A stretch of 64,000 nt of DNA from assembly GCF_016586355.1 (NCBI RefSeq), contig NZ_BLYI01000046.1:1-64000 (forward strand), read 5' to 3'. Shown here one piece after another: positions 18,304 to 27,982 of this stretch (within the stretch, counting starts at the first letter, position 1; every line of letters starts with the position of its first letter). Both the position numbers and the translations under genes were made by a program. The DNA is from Anaerostipes butyraticus (GTDB lineage Bacteria > Bacillota > Clostridia > Lachnospirales > Lachnospiraceae). The notes below the pieces were generated by a model that saw nothing but the letters and a program-made list of their open reading frames with translations, had not been told where the DNA came from and searched no databases.

Positions 18304-18693
18304 ATGGCAAAGAAATACAGCAGATCTCAGTATAAAAAAGAGAGAAATGCAAAGAAAGATACAAGACCGAAAGCTACATTAAGAAATGCTAGAGTGTCTA
18401 CAACAAAAGCAGCCTTCGTGCTGGATGCAATCAGAGGAAAAGATGTAGAGACAGCGCTTGGAATTTTACTTTACAACCCAAGATATGCTTCAACATTAAT
18501 TGAAAAGTTATTAAAATCTGCAATCGCTAACGCAGAAAACAATAACGGAATGGACCCAGAAAATCTTTATATTGCAGAGTGCTATGCAAATAAAGGACCT
18601 ACAATGAAGAGAGTAAAACCTAGAGCGCAGGGAAGAGCTTATAGAATCGAACACAGAATGAGCCACATTACACTGGTGCTGGATGAAAGATAG
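18304..18693 (+). CDS. rplV: 50S ribosomal protein L22
   Basis: L22 extends a loop into the exit tunnel at the constriction with L4. The 129-aa protein has a basic N-terminal extension (MAKKYSRSQYKKERNAKKDT) before the family core and ends with RAQGRAYRIEHRMSHITLVL. The ATG at 18304 behind GGAAGGAGG is preferred to an earlier in-frame start at 18283 that would include the ribosome-binding site. Confidence 0.95.
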   Translation: MAKKYSRSQYKKERNAKKDTRPKATLRNARVSTTKAAFVLDAIRGKDVETALGILLYNPRYASTLIEKLLKSAIANAENNNGMDPENLYIAECYANKGPTMKRVKPRAQGRAYRIEHRMSHITLVLDER

Positions 18694-18705
18694 AAGGAGG
18701 CAAAC

Positions 18706-19359
18706 ATGGGACAGAAAGTAAATCCTCATGGTCTGAGAGTCGGAATTATTAAAGATTGGGATTCTAGATGGTACGCAGAAGATGATTTTGCAGACAATCT
18801 TGTAGAAGACGACAAAATCAGAAAATATGTAAAGAAAAGATTATACAATGCCGGAATTTCAAAAATTGAAATTGAAAGAGCATCTGACAGAGTTAAATTA
18901 ATCGTATATACAGCAAAACCGGGAGTTGTTATCGGTAAAGGCGGATCTTCTATTGAAGAATTGAAGAGACAGCTTCAGAAGATGACAGACAAGAAGCTTC
19001 TGATCGATGTAAAAGAAGTAAAGAGACCGGACAAAGACGCTCAGCTGGTTGCTGAGAACATTGCACAGCAGCTGGAAAATCGTATTTCTTTCCGTCGTGC
19101 AATGAAATCCTGCATGCAGCGCACAATGAGAGCTGGTGCATTAGGAATCAAGACAGCTGTATCCGGACGTTTAGGCGGAGCAGATATGGCTCGTACAGAA
19201 TTTTACAGTGAAGGAACCATTCCTCTTCAGACACTCCGTGCAGATATCGATTACGGATTTGCTGAAGCAGACACAACCTATGGAAAAATCGGTGTTAAAA
19301 CATGGATCTACCATGGTGAAGTACTTCCTACAAAAAATGCGGAAGGGGGAAATAAATAA
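18706..19359 (+). CDS. rpsC: 30S ribosomal protein S3
   Basis: S3 forms part of the mRNA entry channel. The 217-aa protein starts [20 protein letters not shown], has the KH-domain loop [12 protein letters not shown], and the C-terminal [19 protein letters not shown]. It overlaps rplP by one base. Confidence 0.97.
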   Translation: MGQKVNPHGLRVGIIKDWDSRWYAEDDFADNLVEDDKIRKYVKKRLYNAGISKIEIERASDRVKLIVYTAKPGVVIGKGGSSIEELKRQLQKMTDKKLLIDVKEVKRPDKDAQLVAENIAQQLENRISFRRAMKSCMQRTMRAGALGIKTAVSGRLGGADMARTEFYSEGTIPLQTLRADIDYGFAEADTTYGKIGVKTWIYHGEVLPTKNAEGGNK

Positions 19360-19796
19360 TGTTAATGCCAAAGAGAGTAAAACGTCGTAAACAGTTCCGC
19401 GGAAGCATGCGCGGAAAAGCGATGCGCGGTAATAAAATCACTTACGGTGAGTTCGGTATCGTGGCAACAGAGCCGGCATGGATCACAGCAAACCAGATCG
19501 AGGCAGCCCGTGTTGCTATGACTCGTTACATCAAACGTGGTGGTAAAGTTTGGATTAAGATTTTCCCAGATAAGCCGGTGACAGCACAGCCTGCTGAAAC
19601 TCGAATGGGTAAAGGTAAAGGTAACTTGGAGTATTGGGTAGCAGTTGTAAAACCAGGAAGAGTTATGTTTGAGATTGCTGGCGTAAGCGAAGAAGTTGCA
19701 AGAGAAGCGCTGCGTCTTGCTGTTCACAAACTACCTGTAAAGTGTAAAATTGTTTCTCGTGAAGCTTTAGAAGGCGGTGACAACAGTGAAAACTAA
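19359..19796 (+). CDS. rplP: 50S ribosomal protein L16
   Basis: L16 supports the A-site tRNA on the 50S subunit. The 145-aa protein starts [20 protein letters not shown] and contains the [14 protein letters not shown] strand. It overlaps the last base of rpsC and the start of rpmC. Confidence 0.97.
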   Translation: MLMPKRVKRRKQFRGSMRGKAMRGNKITYGEFGIVATEPAWITANQIEAARVAMTRYIKRGGKVWIKIFPDKPVTAQPAETRMGKGKGNLEYWVAVVKPGRVMFEIAGVSEEVAREALRLAVHKLPVKCKIVSREALEGGDNSEN

Positions 19797-19989
19797 GGAT
19801 TTTGTAAAAGAGTTAAATAATAAGTCATTGGACGAATTAAATAATGAGCTAGTAGCTGCGAAAAAGGAATTATTCAATCTGAGATTCCAGAATGCAACAA
19901 ATCAGCTTGAGAATACAAGCAGAATCAAAGAAGTAAGAAGAAATATCGCACGTATTCAGGGTGCGATTACAGCGAAAGCAAATGCTTAG
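19786..19989 (+). CDS. rpmC: 50S ribosomal protein L29
   Basis: L29 is a two-helix protein at the tunnel exit. I choose the GTG at 19786 ([14 protein letters not shown], 67 aa) because GGCGGTGA ends 5 nt before it and the length fits the family. A GTG at 19777 would add three residues but has no clear site. The gene begins inside the 3' end of rplP, which implies translational coupling. Confidence 0.9.
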   Translation: MKTKDFVKELNNKSLDELNNELVAAKKELFNLRFQNATNQLENTSRIKEVRRNIARIQGAITAKANA

Positions 19990-20013
19990 TAAATTCGAAA
20001 GGAGGAGTTTGTT

Positions 20014-20268
20014 GTGGAAAGAAATTTAAGAAAAACCCGTGTAGGGAGAGTTATTAGTGATAAAATGGATAAGACAATCGTAGTCGCAATCGAAGACAAC
20101 GTGAAGCATCCTTTATATAAGAAGATCGTTAAGAGAACTTATAAATTAAAAGCTCATGATGAGAATAACGAATGTAACATCGGAGATAGAGTAAAGGTTA
20201 TGGAAACAAGACCTCTGTCCAAAGACAAGAGATGGAGACTTGTAGAAATTATCGAGAAAGCAAAATAA
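20014..20268 (+). CDS. rpsQ: 30S ribosomal protein S17
   Basis: S17 is an OB-fold primary binder of 16S rRNA. The 84-aa protein contains [19 protein letters not shown] and [16 protein letters not shown]. It has a GTG start with a strong AAAGGAGGAG site. Confidence 0.96.
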   Translation: MERNLRKTRVGRVISDKMDKTIVVAIEDNVKHPLYKKIVKRTYKLKAHDENNECNIGDRVKVMETRPLSKDKRWRLVEIIEKAK

Positions 20269-20298
20269 TTTTGCTTGGTTGGAAAGGAGAAGAAAGGC

Positions 20299-20667
20299 AT
20301 GATTCAGCAGGAGTCAAGACTTAGAGTAGCCGACAACACAGGAGCAAAAGAAATCCTTTGCATCCGTGTGTTAGGAGGATCTACCAGAAGATATGCTAAC
20401 ATTGGTGATGTGATTGTCGCTACGGTTAAAGATGCAACACCAGGCGGCGTTGTAAAAAAAGGTGACGTAGTCAGAGCAGTTGTCGTTCGTACAAAGAAAG
20501 GCGCTCGTCGTAAAGACGGTTCTTATATCAAATTTGACGAGAATGCTGCTGTAATTATTAAAGATGATATGAATCCAAGAGGAACTCGTATCTTTGGACC
20601 AGTGGCAAGAGAGCTTAGAGACAAGAAATTCATGAAGATTGTTTCATTAGCACCAGAAGTATTATAA
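20299..20667 (+). CDS. rplN: 50S ribosomal protein L14
   Basis: L14 forms an intersubunit bridge. The protein from ATG 20299 is 122 aa, the canonical length, starting [20 protein letters not shown] and ending SLAPEVL. An earlier in-frame start at 20275 would translate the ribosome-binding site and is rejected. Confidence 0.96.
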   Translation: MIQQESRLRVADNTGAKEILCIRVLGGSTRRYANIGDVIVATVKDATPGGVVKKGDVVRAVVVRTKKGARRKDGSYIKFDENAAVIIKDDMNPRGTRIFGPVARELRDKKFMKIVSLAPEVL

Positions 20668-20679
20668 GGAGGAAACACT

Positions 20680-20991
20680 GTGTCAGCAATTAAAATTAAA
20701 AAAGGCGATTTAGTAAAGATCATCGCTGGTAAAGATAAAGACAAAGAAGGCAAAGTAATTGCTGTTGATCAGAAGAATGGTAAGGTTACCGTAGAGGGAG
20801 CCAACATGATCACAAAGCATACTAAACCTAGCGCTGCAAACCAGCAGGGCGGAATCGTAAGCCAGGAAGGACCAATGGATGTTTCCAATGTAATGTATGT
20901 GCATAATGGAAAAACAACCAAGATTGGCTACAAAGTAGTTGATGGCAAAAAAGTTCGTGTTGCACGTGCAACAGGCGAAGTGATTGACTAA
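20680..20991 (+). CDS. rplX: 50S ribosomal protein L24
   Basis: L24 initiates 50S assembly. The 103-aa protein has an N-terminal KOW motif ([20 protein letters not shown]) and ends [14 protein letters not shown]. It uses a GTG start behind AAGGAGGAAA. Confidence 0.96.
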   Translation: MSAIKIKKGDLVKIIAGKDKDKEGKVIAVDQKNGKVTVEGANMITKHTKPSAANQQGGIVSQEGPMDVSNVMYVHNGKTTKIGYKVVDGKKVRVARATGEVID

Positions 20992-21013
20992 TTAAGAGAG
21001 GAGGTTTACGCAG

Positions 21014-21553
21014 GTGAGTAGATTACATGAACAGTATAGCAACGAAATCGTAGATGCTATGACAAAAAAATTCGGATATAAAAATATTATGCAGGTACCA
21101 AAGCTTGAGAAAATCGTAATCAACATGGGCGTTGGTGAAGCAAAAGAAAATAAAAAAGCACTGGATACAGCGATCACTGATCTTGAGATCATCTCTGGAC
21201 AGAAAGCTGTCGTAACAAGAGCGAAGAAATCTGTTGCGAACTTCAAACTGAGAGAAGGTATGCCAATCGGATGCAAGGTTACATTACGCGGTGAGAGAAT
21301 GTATGAATTTGCAGATCGTCTGATCAATCTTGCACTGCCTCGTGTACGTGACTTCAGAGGAGTCAGCCAGAATTCTTTTGATGGACGAGGAAACTATGCA
21401 TTAGGTATCAAAGAGCAGTTAATCTTCCCTGAAATCGAATATGATAAGGTAGATAAAGTAAGAGGTATGGACATTATCTTCGTTACAACTGCCAATACTG
21501 ATGAAGAAGCTCGTGAATTATTAACCTTATTTGGTATGCCGTTTAAGAAATAG
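21014..21553 (+). CDS. rplE: 50S ribosomal protein L5
   Basis: L5 binds 5S rRNA and contacts P-site tRNA. The 179-aa protein has [18 protein letters not shown], a [20 protein letters not shown] segment and the end [14 protein letters not shown]. It uses a GTG start preceded by AGAGGAGG. Confidence 0.96.
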   Translation: MSRLHEQYSNEIVDAMTKKFGYKNIMQVPKLEKIVINMGVGEAKENKKALDTAITDLEIISGQKAVVTRAKKSVANFKLREGMPIGCKVTLRGERMYEFADRLINLALPRVRDFRGVSQNSFDGRGNYALGIKEQLIFPEIEYDKVDKVRGMDIIFVTTANTDEEARELLTLFGMPFKK

Positions 21554-21567
21554 TTAGGAGGGTTCCC

Positions 21568-21753
21568 ATGGCTAGAAAGTCAATGGTTGCAAAACAAAAA
21601 AGAAAAGCAAAATTCTCTACAAGAGAATATAGCCGTTGTAGAATCTGTGGACGTCCACATGCTTATTTAAGAAAATACGGAATTTGCAGGGTTTGCTTCC
21701 GTGAATTAGCATATAAAGGACAAATTCCAGGTGTCAAGAAGGCAAGCTGGTAA
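21568..21753 (+). CDS. rpsN: 30S ribosomal protein S14, zinc-binding type
   Basis: This S14 is the short 61-aa form with the zinc knuckle CRICGRP...CRVCFREL, common in Firmicutes. A zinc-free paralogue, if any, would be elsewhere and would respond to zinc limitation in related species. Confidence 0.96.
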   Translation: MARKSMVAKQKRKAKFSTREYSRCRICGRPHAYLRKYGICRVCFRELAYKGQIPGVKKASW

Positions 21754-21777
21754 GAAGAAGGAAGGAGGAACACAAAA

Positions 21778-22179
21778 ATGACAATGAGCGATCCAATTGC
21801 AGATATGCTTACAAGAATCCGTAACGCAAATACTGCGAAACATGATACAGTAGAAATTCCTGCTTCTAAGATGAAGACAGCGATTGCAGAAATCTTATTA
21901 AAAGAAGGTTTCATTAAAGCTTATGACATCAAGGAAGAAGGTTCATTCAGCACAATCGTAATCACATTAAAATATGGTGCTGATAAAAATGAAAAAATCA
22001 TCACAGGACTTAAGAGAATCTCTAAACCAGGTCTTCGTGTATACGCAGGAGCAGAAGAGCTTCCTAGAGTATTAGGCGGACTTGGAATCGCGATCATCTC
22101 AACAAACAAAGGACTGTTAACAGACAAAGAAGCAAGAAAAGAAAACGTGGGTGGAGAAGTATTAGCATTTGTATGGTAG
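21778..22179 (+). CDS. rpsH: 30S ribosomal protein S8
   Basis: S8 is a primary 16S rRNA binder and, in E. coli, the repressor of the spc operon. The 133-aa protein starts [18 protein letters not shown] and ends with [14 protein letters not shown] followed by [10 protein letters not shown] 212-nt structured spacer follows, unusual in this otherwise tightly packed operon. Confidence 0.96.
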   Translation: MTMSDPIADMLTRIRNANTAKHDTVEIPASKMKTAIAEILLKEGFIKAYDIKEEGSFSTIVITLKYGADKNEKIITGLKRISKPGLRVYAGAEELPRVLGGLGIAIISTNKGLLTDKEARKENVGGEVLAFVW

Positions 22180-22391
22180 GCATTGAGCACTTGGCGGGAA
22201 CGAGTGGAAACGAAGTTCGAGGTTAGTGTGAAAGCCCATCCCGAACCTTAACGAATCCAAGCCGAAGGCGCAGGATGAGTTTAGTTGAGGGATGATACCG
22301 CCGCTTAGTGAAAGCATGTAAAATGCAGTACTCAGACCATTCTGAAAACAGAAAGGGAGCGTCCCTTTCCGACAATTTAAGGAGGTAACCT
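22180..22391 (+). ncRNA. Structured intergenic RNA between rpsH and rplF
   Basis: This 212-nt spacer starts right after the rpsH stop with a hairpin ACTTG-GCGGGAA-CGAGT (about 22189-22205), whose loop and flanks recur after rplQ at 31085. A second pairing AGGTT/AACCT lies near 22220-22250. Just before the rplF ribosome-binding site is a perfect 8-bp hairpin GAAAGGGA-GCG-TCCCTTTC (22351-22369). No gene or clear promoter is visible. A protein-binding or processing role is inferred from the structures. Confidence 0.5.
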
Positions 22392-22934
22392 ATGTCTCGT
22401 ATAGGTAGATTGCCAATCGATATCCCTGCAGGAGTAGAGGTAAAGATTGAAGAAGGAAATAAAGTGACTGTCAAAGGTCCGAAGGGAACATTAGAGAAAT
22501 GTTTACCAGTTGAAATGACAATCAAAGTAGAAGATAATCAGGTTGTCGTAACAAGACCAAATGATTTAAAGAAAATGAAATCTTTACATGGTCTTACAAG
22601 ATCATTAATTGCCAACATGATTACAGGTGTATCTGAAGGATACGAAAAGAAACTGGAAATTAACGGTGTTGGTTACAGAGCGCAGAAAAAAGGAAAAGAA
22701 ATCACTTTCAACCTTGGTTTCTCTCATCCGGTTGTTATGACTGATCCGGAAGGCATCGAGACTGTTATGGAAGGTCAGAATGTCATTATCGTAAAAGGTA
22801 TCGACAAAGAAAAAGTTGGACAGTATGCAGCTGAAATCAGAGAACTTAGAAAACCTGAACCTTACAAAGGAAAAGGTATTAAGTATGCTGATGAAGTGAT
22901 CAGACGTAAAGTAGGAAAAACCGGGGCTAAATAA
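22392..22934 (+). CDS. rplF: 50S ribosomal protein L6
   Basis: L6 lies near the GTPase centre. The 180-aa protein starts [17 protein letters not shown] and has the C-terminal [20 protein letters not shown] signature. It begins after the structured spacer with AAGGAGGT. Confidence 0.96.
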   Translation: MSRIGRLPIDIPAGVEVKIEEGNKVTVKGPKGTLEKCLPVEMTIKVEDNQVVVTRPNDLKKMKSLHGLTRSLIANMITGVSEGYEKKLEINGVGYRAQKKGKEITFNLGFSHPVVMTDPEGIETVMEGQNVIIVKGIDKEKVGQYAAEIRELRKPEPYKGKGIKYADEVIRRKVGKTGAK

Positions 22935-22948
22935 AGGAGTGATATAGG

Positions 22949-23317
22949 ATGATTAGAAAAGAATCAAGAAGCAAGATTCGTGCGAAAAAGCATTATAAGC
23001 TTCGCAACAGAATCAATGGAACAAGCGAAAGACCTCGCTTAAGTGTATTTAGAAGTAATGATCATATGTACGCTCAGATTATTGACGACACTGTTGGAAA
23101 TACATTAGTATCTGCTTCAACTACTCAGAAAGATGTAAAGGCAGAACTCAGCAAAACAAACGATGTTGCTGCTGCAAGCTATGTAGGTAAAGTAATTGCT
23201 GAAAGAGCTCTTGCAAAAGGCATTACAGAAGTTGTCTTTGATAGAGGCGGATTCATTTATCATGGTAAAATTGAAGCATTAGCAGATGCAGCTCGTGAAG
23301 CTGGTCTGAAATTCTAA
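22949..23317 (+). CDS. rplR: 50S ribosomal protein L18
   Basis: L18 binds 5S rRNA with L5. The 122-aa protein contains RISVFRSN-like [18 protein letters not shown] and ends with [20 protein letters not shown] and a short tail. It sits 14 nt after rplF. Confidence 0.96.
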   Translation: MIRKESRSKIRAKKHYKLRNRINGTSERPRLSVFRSNDHMYAQIIDDTVGNTLVSASTTQKDVKAELSKTNDVAAASYVGKVIAERALAKGITEVVFDRGGFIYHGKIEALADAAREAGLKF

Positions 23318-23331
23318 TAGGAGGAAGTCAA

Positions 23332-23841
23332 ATGAAGCATACACTTATTGATCCTAGCCAGTTTGAGCTGGAAGATGCAGTCGTAGCCATCAAACGAGTT
23401 ACAAAAGTCGTAAAAGGTGGCCGCAACATGAGATTCGCAGCACTGGTTGTTGTAGGAGATAAAAACGGTCATGTTGGTGCGGGATTAGGTAAAGCAGCTG
23501 AAATTCCGGAAGCAATCCGCAAAGGAAAAGAAGCAGCTATGAAGAGCCTGGTAGAAGTACCAATTGACGAAAAAGGAAGTATACCACACGACTTTACAGG
23601 TCGTTTCGGCGGAGCATCCGTATTATTAAAGACATCTCCAGAAGGTACTGGAATCATCGCCGGAGGTCCTTCTCGTCTTGTACTGGAGCTTGCAGGATAT
23701 ACAAATATCCGTTCAAAATCTTTAGGTTCCAACAACAAACAGAACGTTGTTCTGGCAACCATCGAAGGATTAAAGAACTTAAAAACTCCGGAAGAAGTAG
23801 CAAAACTGCGTGGTAAGTCAGTAGAAGAGCTCTTAGGATAG
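23332..23841 (+). CDS. rpsE: 30S ribosomal protein S5
   Basis: S5 controls decoding accuracy at the mRNA entry site. The 169-aa protein has the double-stranded-RNA-binding region [20 protein letters not shown] and the C-terminal [14 protein letters not shown]. Confidence 0.96.
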   Translation: MKHTLIDPSQFELEDAVVAIKRVTKVVKGGRNMRFAALVVVGDKNGHVGAGLGKAAEIPEAIRKGKEAAMKSLVEVPIDEKGSIPHDFTGRFGGASVLLKTSPEGTGIIAGGPSRLVLELAGYTNIRSKSLGSNNKQNVVLATIEGLKNLKTPEEVAKLRGKSVEELLG

Positions 23842-23854
23842 GAGGAAATCGAAA

Positions 23855-24037
23855 ATGGCAGATAAATTAAAAATTACATTAGTGAAATCAACGATTGGTG
23901 CGATTCCGAAGCACAGAAAAACAGTAGAAGCTTTAGGACTGAAAAAGCTGAACAAGACTGTTGAACTTCCGGATAACGCAGCAACACGCGGAATGATTCA
24001 CCAGGTAAAACATTTAGTTAAAGTAGAAGAAATCTAG
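23855..24037 (+). CDS. rpmD: 50S ribosomal protein L30
   Basis: L30 is a small 50S protein. The 60-aa sequence has [20 protein letters not shown] and ends [16 protein letters not shown]. It lies 13 nt after rpsE. Confidence 0.95.
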   Translation: MADKLKITLVKSTIGAIPKHRKTVEALGLKKLNKTVELPDNAATRGMIHQVKHLVKVEEI

Positions 24038-24065
24038 TATATCCGGCAAGGAGGTGTATTTAGGA

Positions 24066-24509
24066 ATGGAATTATCAAACTTACGCCCTGCAGAAGGATC
24101 TAAACACAGCGATGCGTTCAGAAGAGGACGTGGACATGGTTCAGGAAATGGAAAAACTGCAGGTAAAGGACATAAAGGACAGAAAGCTCGTTCAGGCGGT
24201 GGAGTAAGACCAGGATTCGAAGGTGGACAGATGCCGCTTTACAGACGTATTCCAAAGAGAGGTTTCAAATGCAGAAACTCTAAAGAAATCGTTGGAATCA
24301 ACCTGTCTGCATTAGAAAGATTCGAAGATGGAGCTGACGTAACAGTTGCATCCCTGATCGAAGCAGGAATCGTTAAGAATCCAAGAGATGGTGTAAAAAT
24401 CTTAGGAAATGGAGAGTTAACCAAAAAGCTGAATGTACAGGCAAACGCGTTCAGCGCAAGTGCAAAAGAAAAAATCGAAGCACTGGGCGGAAAAGCAGAG
24501 GTGATCTAA
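24066..24509 (+). CDS. rplO: 50S ribosomal protein L15
   Basis: L15 is a late-stage scaffold of the 50S subunit. The 147-aa protein starts [20 protein letters not shown] and has the Gly-rich [20 protein letters not shown]. The ATG at 24066, after AAGGAGGTG, is preferred to an in-frame start at 24054 within that site. It runs into secY with a 1-nt gap. Confidence 0.95.
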   Translation: MELSNLRPAEGSKHSDAFRRGRGHGSGNGKTAGKGHKGQKARSGGGVRPGFEGGQMPLYRRIPKRGFKCRNSKEIVGINLSALERFEDGADVTVASLIEAGIVKNPRDGVKILGNGELTKKLNVQANAFSASAKEKIEALGGKAEVI

Positions 24510-24510
24510 T

Positions 24511-25827
24511 ATGGCAAACGCTGTAGTCAGCGCTTTCAAAAACAAGCAATTAAGAAATAAACTGATATTTACGATACTGATATTAATTGTTGTGCGCTTT
24601 GGATCACAGCTGCCGATACCTGAGATTGACAGCGCGCAGATTAGTCTTTATCTGCAGATGGTACTGGGAGATTCTATCAGTCTTCTGAACTCCTTTACCG
24701 GCGGATCTTTTACACAAATGTCTATTTTTGCGTTAAGTGTAACGCCTTATATCACAGCATCCATCATCATGCAGCTGATGACCATTGTAATTCCTGCTCT
24801 GGAGGAAATGCAGAAGGACGGCGAAGATGGAAGAAAAAGGATGGCAAAGATTACAAGATATGTGACTCTCGTCCTTGCAGTGATCGAAGGCGGCGGCCTG
24901 TCAATCGGGCTGGCGAACAGAGGAGCCTTAGGCTTAGATTATACGAATTTCACCCTCGTCATCATGACAGTTGCTCTGACGGCAGGAGCCGTGCTTGTCA
25001 TGTGGCTGGGTGAAAGGATTACAGAAAGCGGAATTGGAAATGGTATTTCCATTATCCTGCTTGTCAATATTGTTTCCGGAATGCCAAGTGATTTTTATTC
25101 CCTGTATACGCAGTTTATTTCAGGGAAAAAGATCGGGCCTGCAGTACTCGCGGGGGTCGTGATCGTAGCAGTCGTCCTGGCAATGGTTATCTTCGTAGTC
25201 ATCTTGTCTGACGGAGAGAGACATATTCCGGTTCAGTATTCGAAAAAGATACAGGGAAGAAGGCTGGTGGGAGGACAGTCCAGCTACATTCCTCTGAAAG
25301 TTAATACCGCAGGAGTCATGCCGATCATTTTTGCCTCCTCCATTATGCAGTTTCCGATTATGCTGCAGAATCTGTTCAGTTATGAGAATAACGGATTCTT
25401 TGGAAAGGTATTAACAAGTTTAAATTCATCTACCTGGTTTGATGCCTCTCATCCAAAAAGGACGCTGGGTCTTTTGATCTATATTGTTCTGGTAGTGATG
25501 TTTGCATATTTCTATACGTCGATTACTTTTAATCCTCTGGAAATATCCAATAATATGAAAAAACAAGGAGGCTTTATTCCAGGAATCCGACCAGGAAAAC
25601 CTACCGTTGATTACTTGAATAAGATATTAAAATATATTATTTTTATTGGGGCTGCAGGACTGACAATTGTTGCAGTGGTGCCATTCTTCTTTAATGGTGT
25701 GTTTGGTGCCAGCGTTTCGTTTGGAGGAACATCCATCATCATCGTTGTAGGAGTTATTCTAGAAACCATCAAACAAATAAAATCACAATTGTTGGTACAG
25801 AATTATTCTGGTTTTTTAAGCGAGTAA
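24511..25827 (+). CDS. secY: Protein translocase channel SecY
   Basis: SecY is the membrane channel for protein export and insertion. The 438-aa protein has ten predicted membrane helices. Motifs include PIPEIDSAQI in the first loop, GGSFTQMSIFALSVTPYITA (plug and helix 2), and NPLEISNNMKKQGGFIPGIR in the cytosolic loop. A hairpin separates it from adk. Confidence 0.97.
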   Translation: MANAVVSAFKNKQLRNKLIFTILILIVVRFGSQLPIPEIDSAQISLYLQMVLGDSISLLNSFTGGSFTQMSIFALSVTPYITASIIMQLMTIVIPALEEMQKDGEDGRKRMAKITRYVTLVLAVIEGGGLSIGLANRGALGLDYTNFTLVIMTVALTAGAVLVMWLGERITESGIGNGISIILLVNIVSGMPSDFYSLYTQFISGKKIGPAVLAGVVIVAVVLAMVIFVVILSDGERHIPVQYSKKIQGRRLVGGQSSYIPLKVNTAGVMPIIFASSIMQFPIMLQNLFSYENNGFFGKVLTSLNSSTWFDASHPKRTLGLLIYIVLVVMFAYFYTSITFNPLEISNNMKKQGGFIPGIRPGKPTVDYLNKILKYIIFIGAAGLTIVAVVPFFFNGVFGASVSFGGTSIIIVVGVILETIKQIKSQLLVQNYSGFLSE

Positions 25828-25835
25828 GTGTTAAG

Positions 25836-25862
25836 ATAAGCTGTAGTTTCACTACAGCTTAT
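25836..25862 (+). terminator. Hairpin between secY and adk
   Basis: A perfect 11-bp stem ATAAGCTGTAG / CTACAGCTTAT closes a TTTCA loop. It is followed by only a weak T stretch, so it probably attenuates transcription or stabilises the secY mRNA end rather than fully terminating. Confidence 0.5.
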
Positions 25863-25888
25863 TTGTGATTGAAAGGAGGATTTGTCAC

Positions 25889-26533
25889 ATGAAAATTATT
25901 ATGTTGGGAGCACCGGGAGCCGGAAAAGGAACACAGGCAAAACAGATCGCAGAGGAATATGGGATCCCTCATATTTCTACCGGAGATATTTTCCGTGCCA
26001 ACATCAAAGAAGGGACAGAGTTAGGAAAGAAAGCACAGGAATATATGGATCAGGGGCTGCTGGTTCCGGATGAACTGGTATGTGATCTGGTAGTTGACCG
26101 AATTCACAAAGATGACTGCGAAAAGGGATTCATTTTAGATGGATTCCCAAGGACGATTCCTCAGGCAGATGCCCTTGATCAGGCACTTGCAAAAGATGGA
26201 GAAGCAATTGAATACGCAATTGATGTGGAAGTTCCGGATGAGAATATCATCAGGCGAATGGCAGGACGCCGTTCCTGCAAAGAATGCGGTGCGATTTTCC
26301 ATGTCGAATACAATCCTCCGAAAAAAGAAGGCTGCTGTGATGTATGCGGCGGAGAATTAGTCCTTCGTGATGACGATAAAGAAGAGACTGTAAAAAAACG
26401 TCTGGAAGTTTATCATGATCAGACAGCTCCGTTGATCGATCACTACAAGAAAGCAGGCTCTTTATATGAGGTGGACGGAACACAGGACATTGATGTAGTA
26501 TTTAAGGAAATTAAATCCATTTTGGGAGCATAA
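25889..26533 (+). CDS. adk: Adenylate kinase
   Basis: Adk balances AMP, ADP and ATP. The 214-aa long-form enzyme has the P-loop GAPGAGKGTQ at residues 7-16, DGFPRTIPQA in the NMP region, and a LID domain with a four-cysteine zinc site (CKECG...CCDVCGG, residues about 130-156). The ATG at 25889 after GAAAGGAGG matches the family start; an earlier frame start at 25865 lies in the hairpin and is rejected. Confidence 0.96.
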   Translation: MKIIMLGAPGAGKGTQAKQIAEEYGIPHISTGDIFRANIKEGTELGKKAQEYMDQGLLVPDELVCDLVVDRIHKDDCEKGFILDGFPRTIPQADALDQALAKDGEAIEYAIDVEVPDENIIRRMAGRRSCKECGAIFHVEYNPPKKEGCCDVCGGELVLRDDDKEETVKKRLEVYHDQTAPLIDHYKKAGSLYEVDGTQDIDVVFKEIKSILGA

Positions 26534-26536
26534 GAT

Positions 26537-27301
26537 ATGGCGGTAACTATTAAATCAAAGCACGAAATCCAGTTGATGCGCGAAGCGGGCAAGAGACTGG
26601 AAGATGTTCATAATCAGCTGGCCGAGATCATTCGGCCAGGGATTTCCACTTTGGAAATCGATCAGTTTGGGGAAAAGGCGATCCGTGCTTACGGATGCAT
26701 CCCGAATTTTTTAAACTATAACGGATATCCGGCATCCATTTGTGTATCTGTAAACGATGAGGTTGTTCACGGCATACCGAAAAAGAACCGCATTCTGCAG
26801 GAAGGCGACATCGTAAGTCTGGACGCGGGCTTGATTTATGAAGGATATCATTCCGATGCGGCAAGAACCTATGGAGTTGGAAAGATATCTGACGAGGCAG
26901 CCAGGCTGATCCGGGTTACAAGGGAAAGTTTTTTTGAAGGCATCAAGCTGGCACAGCCTGGGAATCATCTTTTTGATATCTCAGAAGCGATACAGAATCA
27001 TGTGGAGAGCAATGGCTTTTCTATTGTAAGAGATCTGGTCGGTCATGGAATCGGAACACATCTTCATGAAGATCCGCAGATTCCTAATTTTAAGGAAAAA
27101 CGGAAAGGAATGAAGCTGCGTCCGGGAATGACGCTTGCCATTGAGCCGATGGTAAATGAAGGCACCTTTGAGGTTGAATGGCTGGACGATGACTGGACGG
27201 TGGTAACAGCAGACGGAAGTCTGGCTGCTCACTATGAGAATACAATTGCGATCACAGAAGATGGATATGAAATATTAACATTATCTGATAAGGAGGATTA
27301 G
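26537..27301 (+). CDS. map: Methionine aminopeptidase, type I
   Basis: Map removes the initiator Met from nascent proteins. The 254-aa protein shows the metal ligands in LDAGLIYEGYHSDAARTYG (two Asp), GHGIGTHLHEDP (His) and AIEPMVNEGTFE (Glu), plus a final Glu in YENTIAITEDGYE. It lies 3 nt after adk, as in many Clostridia. Confidence 0.96.
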   Translation: MAVTIKSKHEIQLMREAGKRLEDVHNQLAEIIRPGISTLEIDQFGEKAIRAYGCIPNFLNYNGYPASICVSVNDEVVHGIPKKNRILQEGDIVSLDAGLIYEGYHSDAARTYGVGKISDEAARLIRVTRESFFEGIKLAQPGNHLFDISEAIQNHVESNGFSIVRDLVGHGIGTHLHEDPQIPNFKEKRKGMKLRPGMTLAIEPMVNEGTFEVEWLDDDWTVVTADGSLAAHYENTIAITEDGYEILTLSDKED

Positions 27302-27304
27302 GAA

Positions 27305-27523
27305 ATGTCAAAATCAGAAGCAATTGAAGTAGAAGGAGTTGTATTGGAAAAACTTCCGAATGCAATGTTTAAAGTTGAGATTGAAGGCGGACATGTCATT
27401 CTTGCCCACATCAGCGGAAAACTTCGTATGAATTATATCAAGATCCTTCCGGGAGATAAGGTAACACTGGCATTATCTCCGTATGATTTATCCAAGGGAA
27501 GAATTATCTGGAGAGACAAATAA
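27305..27523 (+). CDS. infA: Translation initiation factor IF-1
   Basis: IF-1 occupies the 30S A site during initiation. The 72-aa OB-fold protein contains [38 protein letters not shown] and the end [11 protein letters not shown]. It follows map by 3 nt. Confidence 0.97.
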   Translation: MSKSEAIEVEGVVLEKLPNAMFKVEIEGGHVILAHISGKLRMNYIKILPGDKVTLALSPYDLSKGRIIWRDK

Positions 27524-27605
27524 AAAAACTCTTGAAAAATAGAAAACATGATGATATAATTGTATCCGAACGTTTTTTGAAAGGTTTTTTGAAAGGAGAA
27601 TTCAA

Positions 27606-27719
27606 GTGAAGGTTAGAGCATCAGTAAAACCAATTTGCGAAAAATGCAAGGTTATTAAAAGAAAAGGTTCTGTCAGAGTAATCTGTGAGAATCCAAAGCA
27701 CAAACAGAGACAGGGATAA
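27606..27719 (+). CDS. rpmJ: 50S ribosomal protein L36
   Basis: This 37-aa gene runs from a GTG at 27606 to TAA at 27717-27719. It encodes [20 protein letters not shown] and a short basic tail. The zinc ligands Cys (CEKC), a third Cys in VICENP and His in KHKQRQG are present. GAAAGGAG lies before the start. The position between infA and rpsM is standard. Confidence 0.95.
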   Translation: MKVRASVKPICEKCKVIKRKGSVRVICENPKHKQRQG

Positions 27720-27762
27720 TTTGCGGTTTTTGAAAAAAGCAAAGGGTCCTTGCCTTTGTGCG

Positions 27763-27793
27763 TCTATATATTGAATACAATATATAGATTTTT
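27763..27793 (+). terminator. Terminator-like hairpin between rpmJ and rpsM
   Basis: An 11-bp perfect stem TCTATATATTG / CAATATATAGA with loop AATA is followed by TTTTT. It is AT-rich but has the full form of an intrinsic terminator, so it may reduce flow into the alpha operon. Confidence 0.55.
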
Positions 27794-27862
27794 GTGGAAC
27801 AGGGGAACTGTCCACAATACTATTTTAGCGGCTGCAGTATGAGGTGGGTACTGCTCATACTG
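27792..27862 (+). ncRNA. Two hairpins in the rpsM leader
   Basis: TTGTGGA-CAG pairs with CTG-TCCACAA (27792-27817; one bulged A, GGGAA loop). CAGTATGAG pairs with CTCATACTG (27835-27843 with 27854-27862). They follow the terminator-like stem and lie about 120 nt upstream of rpsM, a place where S4 controls the alpha operon in E. coli. Function here is unknown. Confidence 0.45.
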
Positions 27863-27982
27863 ATTATTTATAGATAGAAATAGGATTAAGGGAGAGACAT
27901 ATATGTCATTTCACCGTACGCGGATATATGGATCGAACTTAATAAAACAACTTAAAGAATTATTTTTGGAGGAAAAGAAAAC

